In this document: in pieces, positions 23,465 to 31,811 of the stretch
Layout of the letters: the number at the start of each line of letters is the position of its first letter
Numbering within the stretch: the first letter of the stretch is position 1
Assembly (NCBI RefSeq): GCF_014596525.1
Contig: NZ_MSJP01000061.1
Coordinates: 1 to 64,000 of the forward strand
Length of the DNA: 64,000 bases
Direction of reading: 5' to 3'
DNA from: Streptomyces sp. CBMA291
Lineage (GTDB): Bacteria; Actinomycetota; Actinomycetes; Streptomycetales; Streptomycetaceae
Translations under genes and position numbers: made by a program
The notes under the pieces: model-generated
What the model was told of the DNA's origin: nothing
Seen by the model: the letters and a program-made list of their open reading frames with translations, nothing else
Databases searched by the model: none

Positions 23465-24973
23465 TCACCCCCGCCCCGCTCCCACGGCCGCTTCGGTGAA
23501 CTCCTCCAGGGCGAGGACGTCCTCGTCGGCGCGTTCGTCGGCGCGTTCCGGTGGCCCGTACAGGCTGACGAGGACGCTCACGGCGAGGTTGACGACGAGG
23601 GCGAGCAGTCCGGCGTTGACGCCCCAGAGCGGATCGTGCCCGGTGAAGACGAGGCCGCAGACGAGCGCGACGCCGACGGCGAGCCCGCAGGCCCCGCCCA
23701 CCAGCGTCATCCGGCGCCACACGAGCCCCAGCAGCACCAGCGGCAGGAGTTGCGCCATCCCCTCGTACGAGATGAGGGAGAGCCGGACGAGGGTGTTGGG
23801 CACGGTGTACGTCATGAGGAGCGCGAGGACGCCCGCGACGACCACGACCAGTTGGGAGAGGCCCTTCTCGCGGGACCGGAGCCGGGGCGCGAGACTGAGC
23901 ACGCTCCGCCCCCACATGGTGCCGATGACCAGCATGAACACGGCCATCGGCACGATCGAGGAGAGCGCGGCGGCGACCCCGACGAGCCCCACGGCCCAGG
24001 CCGGCAGGGAGTCCGTGACCAGCTTGAACAGGGCCAGGTTCGACTCGGCGCCGACCAGTCCGGGGACGACGAAGAGGGCGGCCGTGCCGAGGACCATGGG
24101 GATGAAGAGGAGCACGTTGTAGGCGGGGAGCCAGACGGCGTTGCGGCGGAGGGTGTCGGCGTCGCGGGCGCCGAGGTATCCGGCGACGGTGGTGGGGAAG
24201 ATGACGACGGTGAGGGAGTTGAGCACGGTCGTGGACGCGAACCAGCCGATGCCGTATCCGCTCTCCGCGCCTCCGTTGCCGGGCAGCTTCAGCCAGGCGC
24301 CCTTCTCGTCGACGAGCCGCCCGAAGAAGTCCCCGAAGCCGCCGAAGTAGTGCAGCGGCACGTAGACGAAGAGGAAGGCGAGGGTGAGGACGACGAGCGC
24401 GTCCTTGAGCACGGAGACCCAGGCGCTCCCGCGCAGCCCGCTGACCACGACGAAGCCGGTGGTGACGGCGAAGGCGAGGAAGTAGGCGAGGTTCTGCCCG
24501 ATCGTCCCGTACGAGATCGTGGAGACCACGATCCCCATGCCGGTGATCTGGAGCTGGATGTACGGCAGGAGGAAGACGGTCGCGAGGACGGCGACGGCGG
24601 CGCCGACCCAGGGTCTGCGGTAGCGGTGGGCGGCCGTGTCGCTGAGCGCGACGAGCCCGTGTTTGCGGGCGTACCCCCAGAGCATGGGCCCGACGACGTA
24701 CCCCACGGCGTAACCGCAGGACATGTAGGCGACGACGTAGAGGACGGGCGCGCCGTAGTTGTAGCCCCAGCCCGCGGCGCCGAGGTAGCTGAAGCTCGTG
24801 TACCCCTCACCGGCCATCAGGACCCAGATGAAGACGGGCCCGAGGGAACGTCCGCCGACGGACCAGGCGGCGAGCCCGCCGCCCTGCTGCCGGCGGACGG
24901 CGAGCAGCCCGAGGACGACGGTGAGCACCATGAAGGCGGCGAAGACGGACACGGCGACGGCGGCGGGACTCAT
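23465..24973 (-). CDS. Sodium:solute symporter family protein
   Basis: A 502-residue secondary transporter with about 13 spans. Family signs are WSVGGRSLGPVFIWVLMAGEGYTSFSYLGAAGWGYNYG near the N-terminus, NLAYFLAFAVTTGFVVVSGL, and ALSSIVPMAVFMLVIG. The substrate could be an organic acid, sugar or proline-like solute. The N-terminus overlaps the DUF3311 gene by 4 bases; DUF3311/SSS pairs are known, the small protein probably being a subunit. The operon also includes a sortase. Confidence 0.88.
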   Translation of the reverse strand: MSPAAVAVSVFAAFMVLTVVLGLLAVRRQQGGGLAAWSVGGRSLGPVFIWVLMAGEGYTSFSYLGAAGWGYNYGAPVLYVVAYMSCGYAVGYVVGPMLWGYARKHGLVALSDTAAHRYRRPWVGAAVAVLATVFLLPYIQLQITGMGIVVSTISYGTIGQNLAYFLAFAVTTGFVVVSGLRGSAWVSVLKDALVVLTLAFLFVYVPLHYFGGFGDFFGRLVDEKGAWLKLPGNGGAESGYGIGWFASTTVLNSLTVVIFPTTVAGYLGARDADTLRRNAVWLPAYNVLLFIPMVLGTAALFVVPGLVGAESNLALFKLVTDSLPAWAVGLVGVAAALSSIVPMAVFMLVIGTMWGRSVLSLAPRLRSREKGLSQLVVVVAGVLALLMTYTVPNTLVRLSLISYEGMAQLLPLVLLGLVWRRMTLVGGACGLAVGVALVCGLVFTGHDPLWGVNAGLLALVVNLAVSVLVSLYGPPERADERADEDVLALEEFTEAAVGAGRG

Positions 24974-25152
24974 CCCCGCTCACCCCGCTTCAGGTCCGCG
25001 CGGCGGGCGAGCCCGACGGCGACGGGGGTGACGAGCGTGGCACCCAGCAGCCAGAGGACGAGAAGGGGAACCCGGTTCACGAACGGCAGCGCGGCCACGA
25101 ACAGGACGTACGGAAGGAGGAGCCACACCAGCTGGGGCCTGCGTCTGATCAC
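24970..25152 (-). CDS. DUF3311 small membrane protein
   Basis: A 60-residue protein with two membrane spans (LVWLLLPYVLFVAALPFV and VPLLVLWLLGATLVTPVAVGLA) and the NRVPLL loop typical of DUF3311. Its GTG start overlaps the sortase stop (GTGA) and its stop overlaps the symporter ATG (ATGA), so translation of all three is coupled. DUF3311 proteins accompany sodium:solute symporters and are presumed accessory subunits. Confidence 0.82.
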   Translation of the reverse strand: MIRRRPQLVWLLLPYVLFVAALPFVNRVPLLVLWLLGATLVTPVAVGLARRADLKRGERG

Positions 25153-26024
25153 CCGGTCGAGACTAGCTTCGCCCAGACGACGAGCCGGTAGGCACTGCTG
25201 AACTCGGGGGTGCAGGTGGTGAGGGTGAGATAGGCGCCGGGGGTGTCGTACCCGTAGGACGGCTCGACGAGGGAGCGGGGCACGGGCCGGATGACGCCGA
25301 CATCCCGGGGCGCGGTCCGCGGCAGGACCCGGTCGACCCGGTAGGTGTACGTGGCCTCCCGGGTCCGCACCGAGATCTCGTCGCCGCGCACGAGCCGGTT
25401 CACGTACCGGAAGGGCTCGCCGTGCGTGTTCCGGTGCCCGGCGAGCGCGAAGTTCCCGGCCCGCCCGGGGGCGCCGGTGCCGGGGTAGGCCCCGACGTAC
25501 CCCTTGTCGAGCACGGCCCGCCGGGAGACCCCGACGGCCACGGGCACGGTGAGACCGAGCCGGGGGATACGGAGGACGGCGAAGGGGGCGGCGGGGGCGT
25601 GGGGGCCAGGGGGGATGCCGGTGGGGTACGGGTCGGGGGAGCCGGGTGGGCGCGGGGGGTTGTCGGTCTCCGAACCAGCGGGCGGCAGAGGGGCACCGGC
25701 ACCAGTCCCGATATCGGCGTCGGTGCCGGTGTCGGGACTGGTGCCGGGGCCGGGGCCGGGACTGGTGCCGGGACTGGTGTCGGTGTCGGTGTCCCACCCT
25801 CGTTCGAGGACGCGGACCTGGTCGCGGGCGTCGGCGAGGGCCTGGTGGTTGGTCCACCAGAGCTGGTGGACGACGAGGAGCAGGATCAGGACCCCGCAGG
25901 TGACGACGGTCTCGGCGCCGGCCCGGAGCGCGCGGGCAGCGGGGCGCCACCCCGGCGACTGGACGACGACCGGCACCCGCCGGGGCGCGACCGGGTGGGG
26001 AGCGCGCACAATCCTGGCCCGCAC
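25149..26024 (-). CDS. Class E sortase
   Basis: About 291 residues from GTG 26024. A basic cytoplasmic leader precedes one span (TVVTCGVLILLLVVHQLWW), then a Gly/Pro/Asp/Thr spacer (about 60 residues, DTDTDTSPGTSPGPGPGTSP). The catalytic domain has ILRIPRLGLTVPVAVGV, the His in NFALAGHRNTHG, the Cys in TLTTCTPEFSSAYR and the Arg just after it. Class E sortases anchor LAxTG proteins, and one such substrate (9942-11126) is in this window. The start is uncertain: GTG 26012 or a longer form is possible. It is first in the DUF3311/symporter operon. Confidence 0.85.
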   Translation of the reverse strand: MRARIVRAPHPVAPRRVPVVVQSPGWRPAARALRAGAETVVTCGVLILLLVVHQLWWTNHQALADARDQVRVLERGWDTDTDTSPGTSPGPGPGTSPDTGTDADIGTGAGAPLPPAGSETDNPPRPPGSPDPYPTGIPPGPHAPAAPFAVLRIPRLGLTVPVAVGVSRRAVLDKGYVGAYPGTGAPGRAGNFALAGHRNTHGEPFRYVNRLVRGDEISVRTREATYTYRVDRVLPRTAPRDVGVIRPVPRSLVEPSYGYDTPGAYLTLTTCTPEFSSAYRLVVWAKLVSTG

Positions 26025-26086
26025 GCGGGCACGATAAGCGCTGGGGCGCCAACTCTCCAGGCCCGTACAGCAGTACGGTGGAAGGC

Positions 26087-27091
26087 ATGCGCCCCGACAC
26101 GCCTGCCGCCCACACCACCGAAGCCGAGCGCCTGCTGCGCACCGCCGCGCAGTACCCCGGGGACAGGGAGTCGCTGTCCCTGCGGGCAGCCGCACACCTG
26201 GAACTCGCGGGCGACCGCCCGCGGGCCACCACGCTCTACGACGACCTGCTGTCCGCCACGCCCGTGAACCCGGTGCTCATCAGGGCGCTGAAGGCGGCGA
26301 ACCTGTGGGAGTACGGCCACGAGGCCGAGGCCCGCGCGATCATCGACGGGGTGCGGCGGGCGAAGCCGTCGGACGCGGCGGCGTGGGAGATCGCGGCGGA
26401 GACGCTGGAGGCCCACGACGAGCTGGAGGCGGCGGAGTCGACGCTGACGGAGGCGGCGACGCTGCTGGCCACCTCGGCGGAGCTGCCGCACGCCACCCAG
26501 TCCCTCCTGACGACCCGGCACCGGGTACGCAGGATGCTGGCGCTCGCCCACGACACCTGGGACGACCTGGCGGACCGGCTGCACACGGCGGAGGTGCCGC
26601 TGGACGAGCTGCACGACCCGAAGCGGCTGTGGTCGCTCGGCTCCTCGGACCCGGTGGAACTGCGCGCCGAGATCGCGCGCCTCCGCTCGGAACTGGGCGC
26701 CTACCGCACGGCGCTCTCCCGCCCGTTCCCGGTGGCGGTCCTGCACTGGCCGGAACCGGAACTGGACGAGCTGCTCGCGGCCTATCCGGAACTGGAGGCG
26801 GAGTACCCCACGTACACCGCACACCTGACGGACATCGAGGCCTCCCTCCGCGAACTCGCCCAGGCGGGCACCCCGAACCTGGGCATCGTCCGCGCCACGG
26901 TCCCCTCCTACGAAGCCTTCGCCGCCTCGGAATCCACCACCCCCGCCAACGCGGACCTCCTCCCCCAATACGCCACGACCCTCGCCGCCCGAGGCCGCGC
27001 CACGACTTGGCCGCCGGGGCGGGGGGAGGGGTGTTGGTGTGGGGGTGGGAGGGTTTACGGGGAGTGTCATGGGGGGTTGGGGGTGGGGTGA
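26087..27091 (+). CDS. TPR-like protein with C-terminal SEC-C motif
   Basis: A 334-residue soluble protein made mostly of helical repeat-like segments (EAERLLRTAAQYPGDRESLS, RATTLYDDLLSATPVN, EARAIIDGVRRAKPSDAAAW). It ends in CWCGGGRVYGECHGG, a SEC-C zinc-binding motif like that of SecA tails. ATG 26087 follows GTGGAAGG. It is divergent from the sortase gene. SEC-C proteins of this type have no agreed role; ribosome or protein interaction is a guess. Confidence 0.8.
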   Translation: MRPDTPAAHTTEAERLLRTAAQYPGDRESLSLRAAAHLELAGDRPRATTLYDDLLSATPVNPVLIRALKAANLWEYGHEAEARAIIDGVRRAKPSDAAAWEIAAETLEAHDELEAAESTLTEAATLLATSAELPHATQSLLTTRHRVRRMLALAHDTWDDLADRLHTAEVPLDELHDPKRLWSLGSSDPVELRAEIARLRSELGAYRTALSRPFPVAVLHWPEPELDELLAAYPELEAEYPTYTAHLTDIEASLRELAQAGTPNLGIVRATVPSYEAFAASESTTPANADLLPQYATTLAARGRATTWPPGRGEGCWCGGGRVYGECHGGLGVG

Positions 27092-27123
27092 AGGAGGCTT
27101 CAGGCTTCCTTGCCCGCGACCCA

Positions 27124-28260
27124 CTACTCCGTCGTCATCCCCCAGCCCCGCGCTTGGGGGGACCCGGCCCATCCCTCACCGGACCGCCAGATCGAGGCGA
27201 TGCCTTGCTCTTCCAGGTACGGGGCGTAGACACCGATCTCCTCGGAGAAAAGCCCTAGGAGAAAGGGTTCCCGCTCCTTTCGGTAGAGAAAGTGACGGTA
27301 TTCGTAGAGCTGCCCGAGCGCCTCACGAACGGCCGTCGTCGCGTTCCCGTTGCGAACGACCTTCGCTTCAACCAGCCACTCCGAACCTTTCCCCTCCGAG
27401 TCTTGCGACTCGGCCAGAACCAAGTCTTTGGGGTGCTGGCGTTTCGTTATGGGCCGGTACCCGCGATTCGCGATGTAGTTTCCAAAGTCGTCAATCAAGG
27501 CCTCATGATGCCGCTGCTTGACCTGCTGCCGGGCTTTGATCTGGACCTCGTACTCACTGCTGTCCTTCGGCTGGAAGTCGGCGAGCGGATCAAAGTCGGC
27601 CGGCAAAGCGATAGGTGTCGCTTCAGAGGTGTGACTGTCGAGAGCGTAGGCGAATTGGATCACGTCAGCTTCGCCGCTCATCCACCAGATGCGGTCAAAC
27701 TCCTCGGCTCTACGCAAGGCTTCGACACCCAGAAGCAGATCCTCCATCAGTGCGACATCGCTAGGCAGCGTGGCGGTGTCGTACACCCGGGCGATGACGC
27801 TAGCCGCCTCGTACGCCTTCGGTCGCGTGGCACTGTCCCGGAGCGAGGGTTCATCCGCCCACTGAAGAAGCTCCTGCCGCCTTACCGCTCGCCGAAGCCG
27901 CGCCGCGTGATGACGGAGGTGAGCTTCTCGGGCTTCACCCTTCCCTAGGGGTTCTTCCAGCCAGGTGATGCCCTGTTGCAGAGTGAGAGCCACGTTCTTC
28001 AGATCAGCACTGAAGATATAAGCGAGATACAGGCCTTTCTTAGGATCCCGCATTCCCTTCTCGTCGAAGATTTCAATCCATGGGGTCGCCGCAGGGGTGG
28101 TCTGCCCTCCATGCCCCTTGGCTTTGAAGCCCGAGGGAAGCGTAAGGTCCGTACGACCGGCAACCCCCCGCAGCACTTGCTGTCCCAGCACATCTCGCCT
28201 CGAACCCGCATCGCGGTCGTAGGTAGTCGCGACCTTACTGAGCAACTCTCGCATTCCCAT
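27124..28260 (-). CDS. McrB-N (DUF3578)-like protein with C-terminal PD-(D/E)XK nuclease domain
   Basis: A 378-residue protein. Residues 1-105 match the McrB N-terminal-like domain: GVAGRTDLTLPSGFKAKGHGG, TPWIEIFD, GLYLAYIFSADLKNVALTLQ. A helical linker follows. Residues about 240-378 look like a RecB-type nuclease: DLVLAESQDSE, then SEWLVEAKVV giving D-ExK, and AVREALGQLYEYRHFL giving the QxxxY motif. This pairs a probable modified-base reader with a nuclease in one chain, without a McrB GTPase. It lies in the accessory part of the window. Restriction of modified DNA is inferred. Confidence 0.7.
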   Translation of the reverse strand: MGMRELLSKVATTYDRDAGSRRDVLGQQVLRGVAGRTDLTLPSGFKAKGHGGQTTPAATPWIEIFDEKGMRDPKKGLYLAYIFSADLKNVALTLQQGITWLEEPLGKGEAREAHLRHHAARLRRAVRRQELLQWADEPSLRDSATRPKAYEAASVIARVYDTATLPSDVALMEDLLLGVEALRRAEEFDRIWWMSGEADVIQFAYALDSHTSEATPIALPADFDPLADFQPKDSSEYEVQIKARQQVKQRHHEALIDDFGNYIANRGYRPITKRQHPKDLVLAESQDSEGKGSEWLVEAKVVRNGNATTAVREALGQLYEYRHFLYRKEREPFLLGLFSEEIGVYAPYLEEQGIASIWRSGEGWAGSPQARGWGMTTE

Positions 28261-28332
28261 GCGAAGAATCTAGATCACAGTGGCTCACCAAGGGAAAGGG
28301 GCGGGGCTACCTCGTCACCTTGACCAGCCTGC

Positions 28333-28962
28333 TCACAGCCCGGCGTCGAAGCGGGCTTGCGCCACGTCTAGGACATCGTCCGCGTCGTACCCATGGGCCT
28401 CCACCCAGTGGAGGAGATCCACGATCACCTGCACCACTACGTCACTCGCCACAGCTGCGGCCAGCCGACTCCCGTTGATCACCTGCGGAAGGGCGACAGC
28501 GCCGTAGAGCGAGAGCATGGCTTCCGCTCGCGTGACGCGGGCGCCTCCGCTGTGACCGTCCGATGTCGTGAGATCGGTACCGATCTCACACCAGGTGACC
28601 CTGTGCTCGGGCTCTGCCACGACGCCCCAACGATCCGCGAACCCCTCCACCAACACCATGCCCATATCCGCCGAGGCACCAGGCGTCGGGGGCGGCAGCT
28701 GCGAGGAGGGGCCCCTCACCTCGATGCGCAAGGAGGTACCACTCATCAACAGCCGAAGCGATGTTGGAGCCCCCGTCCCGGCCTCGCGAATCACCCGGGA
28801 AACCAGCTCGCTCACGCAGAGCTGAGCCGTGTCGATCTGACGTGACAACCCCCAGAACCCCAGGTGCAGCCGCACCACACGACGAAGCCCGGCAACCTCC
28901 TGCGGCTCCGCCAAGAACGACAGCTCCCACGGCTTACGCACCATGCATCCATCCACGTTCAC
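28333..28962 (-). CDS. GHKL ATPase-like protein with degenerate ATP site
   Basis: A 209-residue protein of the anti-sigma-factor kinase-like HATPase fold (about 12-140): LAEPQEVAGLRRVVRLHLGFWG, then ELVSRVIREAGT where the N-box Asn is missing, and MGMVLVEGFADRWGV as a weak G-box. The C-terminal ~70 residues (VLDVAQARFDAGL at the end) are a separate helical part. GTG 28962 overlaps the stop of the upstream GHKL gene (GTGA). It may bind a partner without hydrolysing ATP. Its target is unknown. Confidence 0.72.
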   Translation of the reverse strand: MNVDGCMVRKPWELSFLAEPQEVAGLRRVVRLHLGFWGLSRQIDTAQLCVSELVSRVIREAGTGAPTSLRLLMSGTSLRIEVRGPSSQLPPPTPGASADMGMVLVEGFADRWGVVAEPEHRVTWCEIGTDLTTSDGHSGGARVTRAEAMLSLYGAVALPQVINGSRLAAAVASDVVVQVIVDLLHWVEAHGYDADDVLDVAQARFDAGL

Positions 28963-29618
28963 ACCGCCTCCCCGTCGCCCAGCTCGGCCCAGACCTGCTT
29001 GCCCCAGGAGTACAGCTCGGTTCCCCAACATTCCGTAAGGGCATCGACAAGGAGCAGACCTCGGCCTCGGGTCTGTTCGTCACCGACGGCCGGATTCAAG
29101 ACCGGGACGGCCTTGGAACGGTCGCTCACAGCCAAGCGGACCGTGTCCGAGGACGGCCTGGCAACGCTCACGCGGATCGATGAGAGTCGGCCGTGGTCAA
29201 CCGCGTTGGAGACCAGTTCGGTCATCACGAGGGTGGCGTCCTCCGCCAAGGGCTCAAGGCTCCAAAGAGTCAGTGCCGTACGCACCAGCCTGCGGGCGAC
29301 CTCAGCACTTCGAGGGGTACGCGGAAGCGTTTGCGAATACGCGGGGCACCCCCTGAGGTGAGCACGCGCGGGCTCCGCCATCGGACGCCCGGCGGGAGGC
29401 ACGGCCGTCTCGCCTGCCCTCTCTCCTGCCTTCTCCCCTACTGACGAGACCTCATCGACCGGGCCTCCAACGGCCACCCTCAGGAGAGTCGGAGGCCGGA
29501 AAGTATGGAATTCCGTACGGGGCGCCAACGTATCCACTGCCTCCGAGAGCAGGTCAGACACACCTTGCCCCTCGCCGTCACCCGCGTGGCTGAATTTCAC
29601 CAGTTGCCCTTTCGGCAT
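28959..29618 (-). CDS. GHKL (HATPase_c) anti-sigma-kinase-like protein
   Basis: A 219-residue protein. After a variable ~90-residue leader comes the RsbW-like ATPase domain: SAEVARRLVRTALTLWSL, N-box MTELVSNAVDHG, and G-box EQTRGRGLLLVDALTECWG. All ATP contacts look intact. In Streptomyces many such proteins work with HTH regulators in developmental or stress control; one is divergent here. The start (ATG 29618) has no clear ribosome site; a start at MAEPARAHL would still keep the whole domain. Confidence 0.75.
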   Translation of the reverse strand: MPKGQLVKFSHAGDGEGQGVSDLLSEAVDTLAPRTEFHTFRPPTLLRVAVGGPVDEVSSVGEKAGERAGETAVPPAGRPMAEPARAHLRGCPAYSQTLPRTPRSAEVARRLVRTALTLWSLEPLAEDATLVMTELVSNAVDHGRLSSIRVSVARPSSDTVRLAVSDRSKAVPVLNPAVGDEQTRGRGLLLVDALTECWGTELYSWGKQVWAELGDGEAV

Positions 29619-29714
29619 CGCTGATTGGTGATTTCGTGTTCCCTCAGCGAACCGTGATTCACGGCGGGTGGATACCCCAGTCCAGGTCTCGACGCTGTCA
29701 AACCCGTCAAAGAT

Positions 29715-29730
29715 TGTTCTCTTGTGAACA
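29715..29730. promoter_or_regulatory. Inverted repeat upstream of the HTH/TPR regulator
   Basis: TGTTC (29715-29719) and GAACA (29726-29730) with a 6-base spacer, 10 bases before the regulator start and in the divergent gap to the GHKL pair. It is a good candidate site for the regulator itself. Confidence 0.5.
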
Positions 29731-29740
29731 GGGGTGCAAC

Positions 29741-31126
29741 ATGGCACGCAGGAATGAGTACCTGGCCGCGTTGATCGCGGAAACAGGCTGGTCACAAACG
29801 TCGGCCGCCGCTGCGATGGTGCGCGTAGCGGCGGAATCCGGAGTTGACGAACTCCTCACGGTCAAGCGCTCTCACATCGCCATGTGGATCGCTGGCACCC
29901 AGCCCCGGGGGCGGGCGGGTGACATCCTGCGCGAAACGCTGTCGCGACGGCTGAAGCGTCCTGTGACACTCGCGGAGATCGGTCTCAACGGCGCGGCCCC
30001 CGAGAGGGTCGCCGAGTTCGAGTGGGGCACGGACACCCTGACAGCTCTGGCCGACTTGGGGAGAAACAGCATGGATCACGAACGCCGACGGCTCCTCGCC
30101 GGTGCCGCCTACTCCGTCGGGGGCTTAGCCCTTCCCAACGAACCATGGTGGGACGAGGCCCCGGAGCGGGCCCGCACCCGCACGGTCGGCACGGGGCACA
30201 GAGTCGGCGAGGTGGAAGTACGCGCCGTTCGCGAGATGACAGAGTTCTTCGCGCGACGCGATCAACGGCACGGAGGCATCGATGGCCGCAGCGCCCTTCG
30301 CCAGTACATCGTCGATGACGTCGCCAGGTACGTCGGTGGAGCCTTCAGCAGCGAGAAGGTGCGTCGCGCCCTCTACTCAGCCGCCGCTGAAGCGGTGTAC
30401 GTGGTCGGGTGGATGGGCTTCGACTCGTCACGACACGAGTCCGCGCGACACCACTTCACCCTCGCGCTCAAGCTAGCCGCCGAGGCCGACGACGCGCCCC
30501 TTGCGGGACACGTGCTCCGAGCGATGGCCCATCAGGCCATGGACCTCAGGCACGGCAGAGCGGGCCTGGCCCTGGCCACCGCGTCCGTCGAGCGTAAGAG
30601 GTACGTCGATGCCACTCCCCGGGAACGGGCTCTGATCGGCATCGTGCGCGCACGGGCGTTGGCCGTAGACGGACAGCGGAACAAGGCCCTCGCCGCGATC
30701 CACCAAGCCGAGACCGACCTGAGACAAGCCTCGTCGGGCGACGCCGAGCCCCACCGGGTCTGGTTCTTCCAAGAAGCGTCCCTGGCACACCAGACCGCCC
30801 AAGCCCTGTGGGCTCTGGGCGACCTCGACAATGCCCTACGCCACTTCCGGGCCAGTGTGCGACACCGTAGAGCCGACTCCTTCAGCAGGACCCACGCCGT
30901 CACACTCGGATACATGGGAACGGTCGAAGCCAAGCAGGGCAACATCGACGCGGCCTGCCAGACGTGGTCCCGCGCTCTCGATGCCATGGATGGCGTGCAG
31001 TCCGGCCGAACGCGGGACGCTGCCGCGACCATGCGTGCCGCGCTGTCTCCGTTCCGCAGCCGGGGCATCCCCGGCGCCCTGGAAGTGGACGCGCGGGCCA
31101 GGGCTGTGCTTCAACGCGTAACCTGA
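29741..31126 (+). CDS. XRE-like helix-turn-helix/TPR transcriptional regulator
   Basis: A 461-residue protein. The N-terminus (5-80) is an HTH-like region: ETGWSQTSAAAAMVRVAAES, KRSHIAMWIAGTQPRGRAGD. A linker with MDHERRRLLAGAAYSVGGLALP follows, then TPR-like helices (about 170-455), for example RRALYSAAAEAVYVVGWMGF, ARHHFTLALKLAAEADDAPL and ALWALGDLDNALRHFRASV. This architecture is common in Streptomyces and often lies beside GHKL proteins, as here. ATG 29741 begins the HTH. The signal sensed by the TPR part is unknown. Confidence 0.82.
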   Translation: MARRNEYLAALIAETGWSQTSAAAAMVRVAAESGVDELLTVKRSHIAMWIAGTQPRGRAGDILRETLSRRLKRPVTLAEIGLNGAAPERVAEFEWGTDTLTALADLGRNSMDHERRRLLAGAAYSVGGLALPNEPWWDEAPERARTRTVGTGHRVGEVEVRAVREMTEFFARRDQRHGGIDGRSALRQYIVDDVARYVGGAFSSEKVRRALYSAAAEAVYVVGWMGFDSSRHESARHHFTLALKLAAEADDAPLAGHVLRAMAHQAMDLRHGRAGLALATASVERKRYVDATPRERALIGIVRARALAVDGQRNKALAAIHQAETDLRQASSGDAEPHRVWFFQEASLAHQTAQALWALGDLDNALRHFRASVRHRRADSFSRTHAVTLGYMGTVEAKQGNIDAACQTWSRALDAMDGVQSGRTRDAAATMRAALSPFRSRGIPGALEVDARARAVLQRVT

Positions 31127-31185
31127 CGCCGCCGACGCCGCCCCGCTTCGTAAGCGGCACCGCCAGGAGGGAAGAGGGGTCAGCC

Positions 31186-31671
31186 GTGCCTATGCAGTTC
31201 ATCGAGGTGCCAGTCATCGCCGACGTCGTGGGAGGCCATGCCGGACGTCTCGACGACTTCAAGGGCGGCGTTGAGTCGATCATCCGGCTGAGGCCAGAGT
31301 TCCCTGTCGAGACGCTGCGAGGCATCGAGGAGTTCTCACACCTCCAAGTCACGTGGTTCTTCAACCTCGGGTCCCCTGACGATGTGGCCCTCCACGCCCG
31401 CAGCCCCCGAGACAACCCCGCATGGCCCGCCACCGGCACCTTCGTGCACCACAACCATCGACGCCCGGCACGGATCGCCACCTCCTTCCCGAAGTTGCTC
31501 AGGGTGGAGGGCCTTGACCTACACGTCACAGACCTCGACGCCGACGAGGGAACGGAGGTCATCGACCTCGTCGCGGCGTTCCGAGAAATGCTCCCTCGGG
31601 GACCTGTCACCCAGCCGACGTGGCCGTCCGAGATGCTCTCGGACTACTGGCGGGGTGCTTCGGAGCGTTGA
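31186..31671 (+). CDS. TrmO/TsaA-like methyltransferase family protein
   Basis: A 161-residue beta-barrel-type protein of the TsaA/TrmO family: LRGIEEFSHLQVTWFFN, HARSPRDNPAWPATGTFVHHNHRRPARIATSF (segment about 65-98) and LLRVEGLDLHVTDLDADEGT. TrmO N6-methylates t6A37 in tRNAs using SAM; actinobacterial members are often lone and divergent. GTG 31186 is preceded by GAAGAGGGG, with ATG 31192 an alternative. It follows the regulator at 59 bases and may be cotranscribed. Activity on tRNA is not certain. Confidence 0.75.
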   Translation: MPMQFIEVPVIADVVGGHAGRLDDFKGGVESIIRLRPEFPVETLRGIEEFSHLQVTWFFNLGSPDDVALHARSPRDNPAWPATGTFVHHNHRRPARIATSFPKLLRVEGLDLHVTDLDADEGTEVIDLVAAFREMLPRGPVTQPTWPSEMLSDYWRGASER

Positions 31672-31811
31672 GGCGAAGCGATGCCATCCCGCTGTAGCGG
31701 ATCCGGTCCCAAGTACCCATGGAGTTGGTAGGGCATCAGAGAATCCACGTGCCCCCTGGTACTCATGAGGGGGCACTCCACCATCGCCATGGTCTTATCG
31801 GGATCGAGTCG

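Noticed and set aside
31186..31671. Part of the adjoining defence-like island
   Set aside because: The TrmO/TsaA family is a tRNA-modification type with normal GC; nothing ties it to defence.
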